From positions 6,882,001 to 6,946,000 of the forward strand of contig NZ_CP109596.1 of the NCBI RefSeq assembly GCF_036327755.1: 64,000 bases of DNA. Direction: 5' to 3'. Within the stretch, counting starts at the first letter, position 1. Each line of letters begins with the position of its first letter. The DNA is from Nocardia sp. NBC_01503. Lineage in GTDB: Bacteria; Actinomycetota; Actinomycetes; Mycobacteriales; Mycobacteriaceae. The notes below the pieces were generated by a model. The model was not told the DNA's origin. It saw nothing but the letters and a program-made list of their open reading frames with translations, and did no database searches. The translations under genes were made by a program, and so were the position numbers. This document shows positions 34,757-43,193 of the stretch, in pieces.

Positions 34757-36487
34757 TTACTCAACCGGAAGGGTGCCGGCCGCATTATCGGATTCGACCG
34801 GATTCGCATGGGTGGCGCGCCGCCGAATCACTGCCGTCACAGCGACGGCCGCGGCAAGAATACACAAGATTCGTTCCGGCGCGGGGCCTATCCGAGAGGC
34901 GATCGTCTTGTCCGTGCGCAGTGGTAGCTGGGTCACCAGCGCCGCCGGTACGAACTGCTCGGTCTGCTGCTGGATGGTGCCGTCCGCGGTGATCATGGCG
35001 CTCACGCCCGTCGTCACCGAAACGACCACGGCGCGACCGTGCTCCACCGCGCGAATGCGTGACATGGCCAGTTGCTGATAGGTCATCTCGCTGTCGCCGA
35101 AGGTGGCGTTGTTGGAGGGGACCGTCAGGATCTGCGCGCCCGCGCGCACCGCGTCCTCGAAGGCGCGATCGAAGGCGACCTCGTAACAGGTGGCCACTCC
35201 GACGGCGACCGGCGCTCCGCCGCTCGCGGGCCGCACATGCACCACGCCGTCACCCTTGCCGGGAACGAAATAGCCCGCGCGGTCGGCGTATTCGGAGAAG
35301 TGCCGGAAGAAACCGCGATACGGCAGGTACTCGCCGAAGGGCTGGATGATCTTCTTATCGTGCCGCTCCCCCGGGCCGCCGTCGGCGGTCCAGACGATGA
35401 CCGAATTGCTGGTGGTGCGATCGTCGTTCACCAGCACCGCGCCAACCAGGATGGGCGCCTTGATATCTCGCGAGGCCTGGGTGATCTCGGCATAGGCGTC
35501 GGAGTTGCGCAGCGGATCGATATCGGAGGAGTTCTCCGGCCAGATCACCACATCGGGCTGCGGGGCCTGCCCAGCCGCGACGGCCTTGGCGAGCTCTTCG
35601 GTGCGCTTGACGTGATTGTCGAGAACCGCGCGCCGCTGGGCGTTGAAGTCGAGTCCCAGACGTGGCACGCTGCCCTGGATCGCGGCGACCGTGATCGGCC
35701 GGTTGCCGTCCTCCGGGCCGGGCAGCGCGGTCCGGAGGATCACTCCGGTGATTGGAACTATAGCCACAAGCATTGCGGCAGCAACAATTCCGTTCCAGGA
35801 TGTGAGACGCCGGGCCGCCGATCTGGGACGATTCGGACGCTCATCGCCGGTTGCCGTGCTACGCGCGTAGCCGACTCCCCCTACGGCCGCCGCGGCCAAT
35901 CCGGCGCCCGTGAGGGCGACGGCGAAACTCACCAGCGGCGCGCCGCCGAACATGGCGTAGGGCAGATACCATCCGTCGGCCTGACCGAAAGCCAGTCTCC
36001 CCCAGGGAAACCCGCCGAATGGAAAACTGGAGCGGCCCCATTCGGTCAGCGACCACATGGTCGCCACCCACAGCGGCCAGCCCGGCAGCCGCCCGACCAG
36101 CCGCGCCAGCATTCCGAAGAGCCCGACATAGACCGACAACGCGGTGGATAGCGCGATCCACGGCACCGGACCGACATAGATTCCGGTCCACGGCAGCAAT
36201 GGCAGGAAAAACGCCAGTCCGGCCAGGAATCCGTACCCGAATCCCCCACGCAGACGGCCGTTTCCGCGCACGGTCAGGATCAGCACCGCGATACCGACCG
36301 GTGCCAGGAACCAGAGCGTGCGCGGTGGGAAGCTGGCGAACAGCAACAATCCGGCGATCACCGCGGTGACCATCCGCGTCAGTACCGGATGCGCCCGGAG
36401 CGAACCGGCCGCACGAGCTACCGGCCCGCCGCCCGCGGCACCACCGGTCCCGGCCTGATCGCCACTGTCCACCGTCGACTCACTCAC
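34757..36487 (-). CDS. lnt: Apolipoprotein N-acyltransferase
   Basis: A 576-residue membrane enzyme that adds the third acyl chain to the N-terminal Cys of lipoproteins. About 40 disordered residues lead into several membrane segments (VTAVIAGLLLFASFPP, GYGFLAGLAFFLPLLPW, LSVYVGLFGMLARLVG, SFAVALTGAGLAAAAVGGVG), then a nitrilase-fold domain with the catalytic triad: Glu in VVIWPENSSD, Lys in KKIIQPFGEYLPYRG and Cys in GVATCYEVAFD. A last helix (ILCILAAAVAVTAVI) ends the protein. GTG at 36487 is the start; the frame continues open upstream but only as a shadow of the next gene. In Mycobacterium tuberculosis this domain is fused to Ppm1; here it stands alone. Confidence 0.93.
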   Translation of the reverse strand: MSESTVDSGDQAGTGGAAGGGPVARAAGSLRAHPVLTRMVTAVIAGLLLFASFPPRTLWFLAPVGIAVLILTVRGNGRLRGGFGYGFLAGLAFFLPLLPWTGIYVGPVPWIALSTALSVYVGLFGMLARLVGRLPGWPLWVATMWSLTEWGRSSFPFGGFPWGRLAFGQADGWYLPYAMFGGAPLVSFAVALTGAGLAAAAVGGVGYARSTATGDERPNRPRSAARRLTSWNGIVAAAMLVAIVPITGVILRTALPGPEDGNRPITVAAIQGSVPRLGLDFNAQRRAVLDNHVKRTEELAKAVAAGQAPQPDVVIWPENSSDIDPLRNSDAYAEITQASRDIKAPILVGAVLVNDDRTTSNSVIVWTADGGPGERHDKKIIQPFGEYLPYRGFFRHFSEYADRAGYFVPGKGDGVVHVRPASGGAPVAVGVATCYEVAFDRAFEDAVRAGAQILTVPSNNATFGDSEMTYQQLAMSRIRAVEHGRAVVVSVTTGVSAMITADGTIQQQTEQFVPAALVTQLPLRTDKTIASRIGPAPERILCILAAAVAVTAVIRRRATHANPVESDNAAGTLPVE

Positions 36488-36588
36488 AACCCCAACACCT
36501 TTCGACGCCCCGCGACGCGCGGCTGATTGTCCCGCACCGGCAGGTCGAGTCGGGAAGCGCTGTCCGCGAAGGCTTTCGCGGGTCGAAC

Positions 36589-38184
36589 TCACACGGCATG
36601 GATGGTGGTCCCGCGGTGCACGGTGGCCAGGCAGCGCGGCAGTGCGGCACCGGGGGTCAGCGGCGGCAAACCGGGTACGCGGGAGCGGGGGTCGGTGGAC
36701 CAGCGCTGCACGGTATCGGTGGCGGCCGCGACCACGAGATCGCCTGCCTCCCATACCGCGTACGAGGCGGGAGCGCCCGGGACGAGGGTTCCCGCGACAC
36801 CGTCGCGAACCCCGCCCGCGCGCCACGCGCCCCGGGTGGCGGCGGCGAAGGCCGCGCGCGGAGAGATCTGGTGACCGGAGGTGCGGTGGTGCGCCGCGGC
36901 GCGCAGCGCCTCCCACGGATTCAACGCCGTCACCGGGGCATCGGAGCCGATGGCCAGGGAGACACCGGCCGAGGCCAAGGCGGAGAACGGATTCAGCGTG
37001 GCGGCGCGGTCCGCGCCGAGGCGGGCGGCGTACATGCCCTCGGGTCCGCCCCAGGCGGCGTCGAAAGCCGGTTGCACACTGGCGATTACGCCCCAGGCGG
37101 CCAATTTCGCGATCTGGTCGGCATCGGCCATCTCGGCGTGTTCGATGCGGTGTCCGCGCGAGGCGAAGGCCGGGCCGCCGACCTGTGCGACGACCTGTTC
37201 GAAGCCGGTGACGACCGCGTCCATGGCGGCATCGCCGATAACATGGAAGCCGGATTGGATTCCGGCCTCGGTGCACGCGAGCACGTGTGCGGCAATGGTT
37301 TCCGCGTCGAGGTAGCTGGTGCCGGTGGTGTCGAGGTCGGCGTAGGGTGCGCGCAGCCAGGCGGTGTGCGAGCCGATGGAGCCGTCGACGAACAGGTCGC
37401 CGCCGAGCGCGTGCACGCCGAGGTCCTTGATCAGGGTGCGGGCCTCGTCGGCGGTGCGGACGGCCTGACCCCAGTAGGCGCGCACCTCGACGCCGTGTTC
37501 GAGGGCCAGGAGTTCGCGTACATCGGTTTCCCCGGAGATATCTGGTCCGGCGCATTCGTGTACGGCGGCAATGCCATTGGCGGCGGCGTGATCGAGGGCG
37601 GCGCGGCGGGCGCGATCGCGCTGAGCGGGCGCCAGCGCGCCGAGCGCGGCGCGGCGGATCAGATGGTGCGCCGCGGCGCGCAATGGTTCGCCGCGAGTGA
37701 AGCCGCTGGTTCCGGTCAACGCCGGGACGGCATCGAGCAGCGGGGTGGAGGCCACGGCCGAATGCGCGTCGACGCGAACCAGATACACGGTGCGCCCGGG
37801 CGCGGCGGCGTCGATCTCCTCGAGGCTGGGCGGGCGGCCCTCGGCCCAGGTGGTCTCATCCCAGCCGTCGCCGAGCACGGGCCCGTCCGGGTGCGCGGCG
37901 GCGTGGGCGCGCAGCAGCTCCAGGCATTCGGTGAGTGAACGCGCCTGGGACAGATCGAGTCCGGTGAGCTTCAGGCCCAGCGCGGTGACGTGTACGTGCG
38001 GGTCGACGAAGGCCGGTGCCACGAACGCCCCGGCGAGGTCGATGATCTCCGCATCGGGATGCAGTGCTCGTCCGGTGCGGTCCGCGCCCACCCACACCAC
38101 GGTCCCGTCGGTGACGGCCATGGCGGTGGCATCGGGATTGCTGGAGCTGTAGATACGACCGCCGACAAGCAACTGGGTACTCAC
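36589..38184 (-). CDS. Amidohydrolase family protein (YtcJ-like)
   Basis: A 531-residue metal-dependent amidohydrolase of the YtcJ/NfdA group. The metal-binding HxH is in FVDPHVHVTALG; the barrel continues with EHGVEVRAYWGQ, VDGSIGSHTAWL, HVIGDAAMDAVV, HRIEHAEMADADQI and the catalytic Asp region LAIGSDAPVTALNPWEALRA. The N- and C-terminal halves form the flanking beta-sandwich (LVGGRIYSSS, LVPGAPASYAVWEAGDLVVA). GTG at 38184 is chosen as the start because the sandwich begins there. The same neighbour (amidohydrolase upstream of lnt) is found in mycobacteria, so it is part of the ancestral locus. Substrate unknown. Confidence 0.9.
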   Translation of the reverse strand: MSTQLLVGGRIYSSSNPDATAMAVTDGTVVWVGADRTGRALHPDAEIIDLAGAFVAPAFVDPHVHVTALGLKLTGLDLSQARSLTECLELLRAHAAAHPDGPVLGDGWDETTWAEGRPPSLEEIDAAAPGRTVYLVRVDAHSAVASTPLLDAVPALTGTSGFTRGEPLRAAAHHLIRRAALGALAPAQRDRARRAALDHAAANGIAAVHECAGPDISGETDVRELLALEHGVEVRAYWGQAVRTADEARTLIKDLGVHALGGDLFVDGSIGSHTAWLRAPYADLDTTGTSYLDAETIAAHVLACTEAGIQSGFHVIGDAAMDAVVTGFEQVVAQVGGPAFASRGHRIEHAEMADADQIAKLAAWGVIASVQPAFDAAWGGPEGMYAARLGADRAATLNPFSALASAGVSLAIGSDAPVTALNPWEALRAAAHHRTSGHQISPRAAFAAATRGAWRAGGVRDGVAGTLVPGAPASYAVWEAGDLVVAAATDTVQRWSTDPRSRVPGLPPLTPGAALPRCLATVHRGTTIHAV

Positions 38185-38265
38185 GAGATTCCAGTCTGCC
38201 GCACGCGGTCCGCGATGCCGCAACCGCACTCCACCCATCGGACGTGCGTCACACCGCGGCCGGTG

Positions 38266-39042
38266 TTATTCGGCCGACTGGGCTTTGGCGGCGAGGTTCT
38301 CGATGGCGCGGGCGATCTCCGCCGGATGGTGGAACGGGAGTTTGTGATCGCCGTCGAGCCAGCTCACCTCGGCGCTGGGAACGGCGGCCCGCAGCACCTC
38401 ACCGCCGGCTTTCCAGGTGCGGTTCACATGGGCGGCATGGGCGTCGCGGCCGTGTGCGGAGTGGGTGGCCAGCAGCATGGTGACCGGGCAGTCCAGGGTG
38501 CGGTAGGTGTCCAGGAGTTGCTGGCGCCGCTGATCGAGTTCGATGGTGAGGTCGGCGAAGGCCTTCCCGGGCATGACGTAACCGTGCGGGGTCAGTCGCA
38601 CCAATCGCATGGCCAGTTTGGTGCCGAGGCTGTTGAACGAGTCGCGCAGTTTCTTCTGATCCTCGACCAGCGGCTCCTGCAGCGGGACCGCGCCGTCGAC
38701 CAGGACCAGTCCGGCGACCGGATGTGTGGCGGCGTATTCGAGGGCCAGATCCGCGCCCAGTGACCAGCCGATCAGAATCGGCCGCTGCACCGCGAGCGAG
38801 CCGAGCACCGCCTCGACATCGGATTGGAAGTCGGCGAACTTGTAAGAGGTTGCCGCCGAGGCTTTTCCGTGGCCGCGCAGATCGAAGGTGATCGTCTCAT
38901 AGCCGTGCAGTTCGGCGATGACGTCCTTCCACGCGACCTGTGTCGCGCCACCGCCGTTGAGGAAAACCAATTCCGGGCCGGCACCCGAGCGCGTTACCGG
39001 CAGGGTGACCGCGCCATTGCGCACGGTGGTCTCGCTGGACAT
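38266..39042 (-). CDS. Alpha/beta-hydrolase fold protein
   Basis: A 258-residue hydrolase. Oxyanion loop FLNGGGATQVAWKD, strand ITFDLRGHGKAS, nucleophile elbow LIGWSLGADLALEYA (Ser in GWSLG) and a C-terminal DGDHKLPFHHPAEI carrying the catalytic His. The order fits haloperoxidase- and MhpC-type hydrolases. The ATG at 39042 has no strong ribosome-binding site. It is on the same strand as the amidohydrolase and FxsA but separated by about 80 bases on each side. Confidence 0.85.
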   Translation of the reverse strand: MSSETTVRNGAVTLPVTRSGAGPELVFLNGGGATQVAWKDVIAELHGYETITFDLRGHGKASAATSYKFADFQSDVEAVLGSLAVQRPILIGWSLGADLALEYAATHPVAGLVLVDGAVPLQEPLVEDQKKLRDSFNSLGTKLAMRLVRLTPHGYVMPGKAFADLTIELDQRRQQLLDTYRTLDCPVTMLLATHSAHGRDAHAAHVNRTWKAGGEVLRAAVPSAEVSWLDGDHKLPFHHPAEIARAIENLAAKAQSAE

Positions 39043-39123
39043 GAAGTATCGGCCCTTCGACTGAACGGAGTGATGCGGCGCGACAAGCCTATGCGGGCGC
39101 GCCCGCCGAAGAGGTGTCGGCGG

Positions 39124-39618
39124 TCAGCGCGGGTCGATCATGCGGCGGGCATCGCCCTGGCCGTCGTCGTAGTACTCGGTGACCACGGTGGCGTCGATGA
39201 CCTCACCATCGGGATCGATCACCACATTGCGATACCCGAACGGCCCGACCGCGGTGGCGACCCGGGCCAGTCGGCGCGCGGCGAACACGGCCACGACCGG
39301 GCGGATCAAAAAGCGCGTGAACGGCACCAGCGCCACCAGACCGATGAGCGAGGTGAGCAGACCGGGCACGAACATGAGCACCGCGCCCACGGTCACCAGT
39401 GCGCCGTCGGCGACGGCGGTGCTCGGGTCGATCTCGCCGCGCGAGGCGCGGCGGAAGCCCTCGAAGACGCGCCGGCCCTGCGAGCGCACTAGGATCAGCC
39501 CCGCCGCCGACCCCGCGATGAGCAGCAGGATGGTCGGGAACACGCCGATGAGATGCCCGAACAGTACGAGCGTGGCAATCTCGGCGATGAAGTACGCGGC
39601 GAACAGTAGAGCGGGCAT
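39124..39618 (-). CDS. FxsA-family membrane protein
   Basis: A 164-residue protein of the FxsA family. Four hydrophobic segments: LLFAAYFIAEIATLVLFGHL, PTILLLIAGSAAGLILVRSQ, DGALVTVGAVLMFVPGLLTS and LIGLVALVPFTRFLI; GRRVFEGFR and the MFVPGLLTSLIGL motif are diagnostic. FxsA was found as a suppressor of F-exclusion of phage T7; its normal role is unclear. ATG 39618 (AAGGA seven bases upstream) is preferred over the adjacent GTG. In M. tuberculosis the homologue also lies two genes from lnt. Confidence 0.92.
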   Translation of the reverse strand: MPALLFAAYFIAEIATLVLFGHLIGVFPTILLLIAGSAAGLILVRSQGRRVFEGFRRASRGEIDPSTAVADGALVTVGAVLMFVPGLLTSLIGLVALVPFTRFLIRPVVAVFAARRLARVATAVGPFGYRNVVIDPDGEVIDATVVTEYYDDGQGDARRMIDPR

Positions 39619-39688
39619 CACACGATCCTTTCGGCGATCTACCCCTACAACGAGCCGGGCCCCGATTTTTCTCCCGATGCGTCCAGGC

Positions 39689-40504
39689 TCACAAAGGGGT
39701 GTTCACCACGGTGACGATATGCGCCTGGATCCTGCCGTCGACGGGACCACTGCCGAAGCGCTCGGTGAGTGCTTGTTCGGCTGCCGAGGTGGCCTGGTCG
39801 AGATCGCCACGGGCTTCGATCTCATCGCGCAGCGGGGTGCCGTGGCAGTAGGCGACCGCGGGCGTCCGTGCTGAATCCGCCCGGCTGCGGGCGGTCACCG
39901 TATCGATCCGCGGCGAGGTGCCGAAGCCCGCCTGAGCCAGGTCCCGGGTGATCTCCGAGATGTCGTGACAGCCGTGTGGAGTGCGTGCCAGAAAGCGCGG
40001 CGGGTCCGACGGGAAGACCGAGGCCATCGCGGCGGTCACGGTATCGGCGAATTCGTTGTCCTCGATGCGATCCCAGGTGCTGAACACGAATCGTCCGCCC
40101 GGCCGCAGCACCCGGCGGGCCTGCGCGAAGGCGGTCACCCGATCGGGGAAGAACATGGCCCCGAATTGGCAGACGACCGCGTCGAAGCTAGCGTCCGCGA
40201 ACGGCAACCGCATGGCGTCCGCCTGCCGCCACCGCACCGGTCGTGCCGTACCGATCGCGGCGGCCTGGTCGAGCATCGCCTGATTGAGGTCCGTCGCCAC
40301 AATGCGCACCCGCTCATCCGATGCGAGCGCCAGCGCACGGGTGACCACGCCCGTCCCCGCCGCGATCTCCAGTACGTCGGCGACGTCCGGTGCCAGCGCC
40401 CGCCGCACCGCCGGTTCGGCGTACGGCTCGAATATCAGTGGCACCATATAGGTTTCGTAGAACTTCGCCACCGCCCCCGTGAACACACTGTCATCGGCTG
40501 ACAT
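39689..40504 (-). CDS. Class I SAM-dependent methyltransferase
   Basis: A 271-residue methyltransferase. Motif I VLEIAAGTGVVTRAL, acidic loop IVATDLNQAMLDQA, motif II/III segment RQADAMRLPFADASFDAVVC and post-motif VLRPGGRFVFSTWD make a UbiE/Methyltransf_11 type fold. GGAAGG lies about seven bases before the ATG. No acceptor can be named. It starts 15 bases after the response-regulator gene stop, so it may be co-transcribed with that two-component system. Confidence 0.88.
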   Translation of the reverse strand: MSADDSVFTGAVAKFYETYMVPLIFEPYAEPAVRRALAPDVADVLEIAAGTGVVTRALALASDERVRIVATDLNQAMLDQAAAIGTARPVRWRQADAMRLPFADASFDAVVCQFGAMFFPDRVTAFAQARRVLRPGGRFVFSTWDRIEDNEFADTVTAAMASVFPSDPPRFLARTPHGCHDISEITRDLAQAGFGTSPRIDTVTARSRADSARTPAVAYCHGTPLRDEIEARGDLDQATSAAEQALTERFGSGPVDGRIQAHIVTVVNTPL

Positions 40505-40519
40505 GGCGCGATCCTTCCT

Positions 40520-41182
40520 CTAGGCGTTGCCCGGGCGAACGAGACCTGTTTCGTAGGCGAGCACCACCGCTTGCACGCGGTCGCGCAGGTTGAGTTTGGT
40601 GAGCACGCGGCCGACATGGGTTTTGACGGTGGCCTCGGACAGGAACAGCGCTGCGGCGATCTCGGCATTGGAGCGCCCGACGGCGATATGTTCGAGGACT
40701 TCGCGTTCACGGGCGGTGAGGACATCGAGGACGGCCGGGTCGCGGCCCGCGGCGGGATCGTCGGCGATGAGGCGGTCCAGGAGGCGTTTGGTGACCTTCG
40801 GCGAGACCACGGCATCACCGGCGGCGACACTGCGAATGGCGGAGATGAGGTCCTCGGGCGGGGTGTCCTTGAGCAGGAATCCGCTGGCGCCGGCGCGCAG
40901 CGCACCGAGGGCGTGCTCGTCCAGGTCGAAGGTGGTCATGACCAGAACCCGGCTGCCGCAACCGGATTCGATGATTCGCGCGGTGGCGGTGACACCGTCG
41001 GTAATGGGCATGCGCACATCCATGAGCACCACATCGGGGCGCAGTTCGGCGGTGCGGGAGATGGCGGTGGCGCCGTTGTCGGCCTCGCCCACCACCTCTA
41101 TATCGGGGTGTGCGCCCAGCACCATCTTCAAGCCCGCGCGCATGAGCTCTTGGTCGTCGACGACGAGAACGGTGATCGGCAC
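40520..41182 (-). CDS. NarL/FixJ-family response regulator
   Basis: A 220-residue regulator. Receiver: VLVVDDQELMRAGL, phospho-acceptor Asp55 in VVLMDVRMPI, and FLLKDTPPEDL. The C-terminal LuxR-type helix-turn-helix reads LTAREREVLEHIAVGRSNAE, then IAAALFLSEATVKTHVGRVL, then TKLNLRDRVQAVVLAYE. It is the partner of the histidine kinase just upstream (76 bases). The start is set at GTG 41182; GGGAGG is only two bases away, so TTG at 41191 is also possible. Confidence 0.92.
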   Translation of the reverse strand: MPITVLVVDDQELMRAGLKMVLGAHPDIEVVGEADNGATAISRTAELRPDVVLMDVRMPITDGVTATARIIESGCGSRVLVMTTFDLDEHALGALRAGASGFLLKDTPPEDLISAIRSVAAGDAVVSPKVTKRLLDRLIADDPAAGRDPAVLDVLTAREREVLEHIAVGRSNAEIAAALFLSEATVKTHVGRVLTKLNLRDRVQAVVLAYETGLVRPGNA

Positions 41183-41257
41183 GCCTCCCAATCTATCGGT
41201 ACGACCGGGCGCATCCGGGCGGCACGGTCCGGGAGTGGCCGATTCCGGCCCGGTCGA

Positions 41258-42463
41258 TCACTCGGCGGTGGTGCGGTCCAGGGGGATGGTGGCGTGCACG
41301 GCCCAGCCGCCCTGGTCATTGCGGCCGACGGCGAGGGTGCCGCCGAGGACGGCGATACGTTCACGCATACCGACCAGGCCGAGACCGCTGCCGGGGATGA
41401 CGCTGGCGGGCGCGGGCAGCGGCTCACCACATTTCGAGCGGGTGCCGGTGACGGGCGCGCCGCCGGAGTCGACGATATCGACCAGGACATCGGTATCGCC
41501 GCGTTCGATGCGGACGGCGGCGCGCGGATCGGGTCCGGCGTGGCGCAGGGTGTTGGTGAGCGACTCCTGCACGATGCGGTGGATGCCGAGGCTGACTTCC
41601 GGTGTGACGGTATCGAGTTCGCCGCTGAGCTCGAGGGAGACGTCCAAGCCGGTATCGCGCATCATCTGCACGACTTTGGCGATGCCCGCGGTGCCGTGCT
41701 GCGGAAGTTGTTCCGGCGCATGCTCGGTGCGCAGGAGTTCGACGGTGCGGCGGAGTTCGCGCAGGGCGTCGCGTCCGGTGCCCGCGATGGTGCCCAGGGC
41801 CTTCTCGGCGGTCTCGGGCTCGTGCCGGAGCGCGAAGCGCGCCCCGTCGGCCTGCACGATCATGACGCTGACCGCGTGTGCGACCACATCGTGCAGTTCG
41901 CGGGCGATGCGGGTGCGTTCGGCGGCGACGGCATCGTGGGCCTGTCGTTCGCGGTCGTAGTCGGCGACGGCGAGGCGGGCGGCGACCTCGTTGTCGTAGG
42001 CGTGCCGGGCTCCGACGAATTCGGCCAGGGTCCAGCACAGCGCGTAGTAGAGCGCGGTGAACGGGATGTCCGCGCCTTCGGGCTTGCCGACCAGCAGATG
42101 CGCGATCGCGCTGTCGAGCAGCAGCGCGCCCAGGTACCACAGCCCTTCGCGCCGTCCGACATACGCGACCAGCGTGTACAGCATGACGCCGAGCCCGAGC
42201 AGCGCCGGATGTTCGGAGGGGTCCTCGGCTGCCCAATGGGTCACCGAGGTGGCCATCGACAGCAGCACCAGGGCGATGGCCGCGGCGCGCGGGTGGGTGC
42301 GCCGGATGATGATCGGCAGCACCAGCAGGACGCCGAGCACCAGGTAGGCGATCTTGTTCCTGGCATCGCCCACGGCGAGCACATCGATGGTGAGCAGCAG
42401 CAGTGCCAGCATCGAATCGGAGATCAGCGGTTTGCCCCGCAGCCACAGACTGAACCGGCGCAC
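41258..42463 (-). CDS. NarL-type sensor histidine kinase
   Basis: A 401-residue kinase. About five membrane helices fill the first 160 residues (LALLLLTIDVLAV, AYLVLGVLLVLPIII, IALVLLSMATSVTHW, GVMLYTLVAYVGR, YYALCWTLAEFV). The HisKA_3 dimerisation domain follows with phospho-acceptor His191 in RELHDVVAHAVS, and the ATPase domain with QESLTNTLRHAG and GLGLVGMRERI. The lack of a large external domain suggests membrane or intramembrane signals. GTG at 42463; the response regulator lies directly downstream. Confidence 0.92.
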   Translation of the reverse strand: MRRFSLWLRGKPLISDSMLALLLLTIDVLAVGDARNKIAYLVLGVLLVLPIIIRRTHPRAAAIALVLLSMATSVTHWAAEDPSEHPALLGLGVMLYTLVAYVGRREGLWYLGALLLDSAIAHLLVGKPEGADIPFTALYYALCWTLAEFVGARHAYDNEVAARLAVADYDRERQAHDAVAAERTRIARELHDVVAHAVSVMIVQADGARFALRHEPETAEKALGTIAGTGRDALRELRRTVELLRTEHAPEQLPQHGTAGIAKVVQMMRDTGLDVSLELSGELDTVTPEVSLGIHRIVQESLTNTLRHAGPDPRAAVRIERGDTDVLVDIVDSGGAPVTGTRSKCGEPLPAPASVIPGSGLGLVGMRERIAVLGGTLAVGRNDQGGWAVHATIPLDRTTAE

Positions 42464-42704
42464 TCCCCCACCCTAGCTAGCGGATCCGCTGCTATTTACA
42501 CCCGATCGCCCACCCAGATCAGCGCCGGGGGTTCGAGCCTCACCGGGCAGCTGTCCCTGCCGTTACTACGGATGATCTTACCGAGTATTGTGGCGTCGAC
42601 TGTTGATAGAAGCCGGCCCTTTCGTGTGGCTGCCGCACGGAGTTGTGCGTAGTTGGCACATAGAAACTGGCCGGAGCTATGGATCGCTGGAGGTCGGGGC
42701 TGCG

Positions 42705-43193
42705 GTGGATGAGGGTCGGGTACAGCACATCCTGGGGGAGATTCCGCTGACGCCGCCGTGGACCGTAGGAGAGTTCACGAGGTACCTGTCCGAACGTCTG
42801 GGCAAACACATCGTGCTGGCCCCGTGGCGGATAAATGTGCCGTCGCTATCGCGATGCGGGGCGTTGTGGGTGACCGAGGAAGAGTTGGTCATCAAGTACG
42901 ACCCGTCACGATCGGCGCGCGGGCAGCGGCAGGAGATCATGCACGAGATCGGGCACGTGCTGCTCGAGCACCGAGGCGACGACCGCTTCGAAGTCACTGA
43001 TTCGCTGCTCGCCGAAGGTCTGGACCCGGAGCGGGTCCGGGCGATCATGCACCGCCGGCACTTCGACACCACCGCCGAGCGGGAAGCGGAATGGCTCGGC
43101 ACGCATTTGGCGGGCCTGAGCCGAGGCCGGCCGGAGAGCATCGGCGGCGCGAGACACAGAGCGGCATCGCTGATCGAACTGATGTGGCGATGA
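42705..43193 (+). CDS. ImmA/IrrE-family metallopeptidase
   Basis: A soluble protein of about 162 residues with zinc motif MHEIGHVLLEH (His80, Glu81, His84) and a downstream EREAEWLGTHLAG helix that supplies the third ligand. The N-terminal PPWTVGEFTRYLSERLGKHI is typical of actinobacterial members. ImmA/IrrE proteins cut or displace repressors, as in IrrE-DdrO and ImmA-ImmR. The start is uncertain: GTG 42705 (GGAGG 12 bases upstream) is chosen; in-frame TTG 42588 and GTG 42645 would lengthen it. The stop overlaps the next ATG. The two regulators at 45734-46803 are its probable targets. Confidence 0.85.
   Translation: MDEGRVQHILGEIPLTPPWTVGEFTRYLSERLGKHIVLAPWRINVPSLSRCGALWVTEEELVIKYDPSRSARGQRQEIMHEIGHVLLEHRGDDRFEVTDSLLAEGLDPERVRAIMHRRHFDTTAEREAEWLGTHLAGLSRGRPESIGGARHRAASLIELMWR

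Noticed and set aside
34757-37555. A 932-residue reading frame extending lnt upstream
   Set aside because: The first ~355 residues are Arg/Pro/Gly-rich shadow of the amidohydrolase gene on the same strand; lnt proper begins at 36487.
42520-42545. tRNA-like T-arm fragment GGGTTCGAGCC before the ImmA gene
   Set aside because: No acceptor, D or anticodon arm can be folded, and no second copy was seen at the other end of the locus, so an attachment site cannot be supported.
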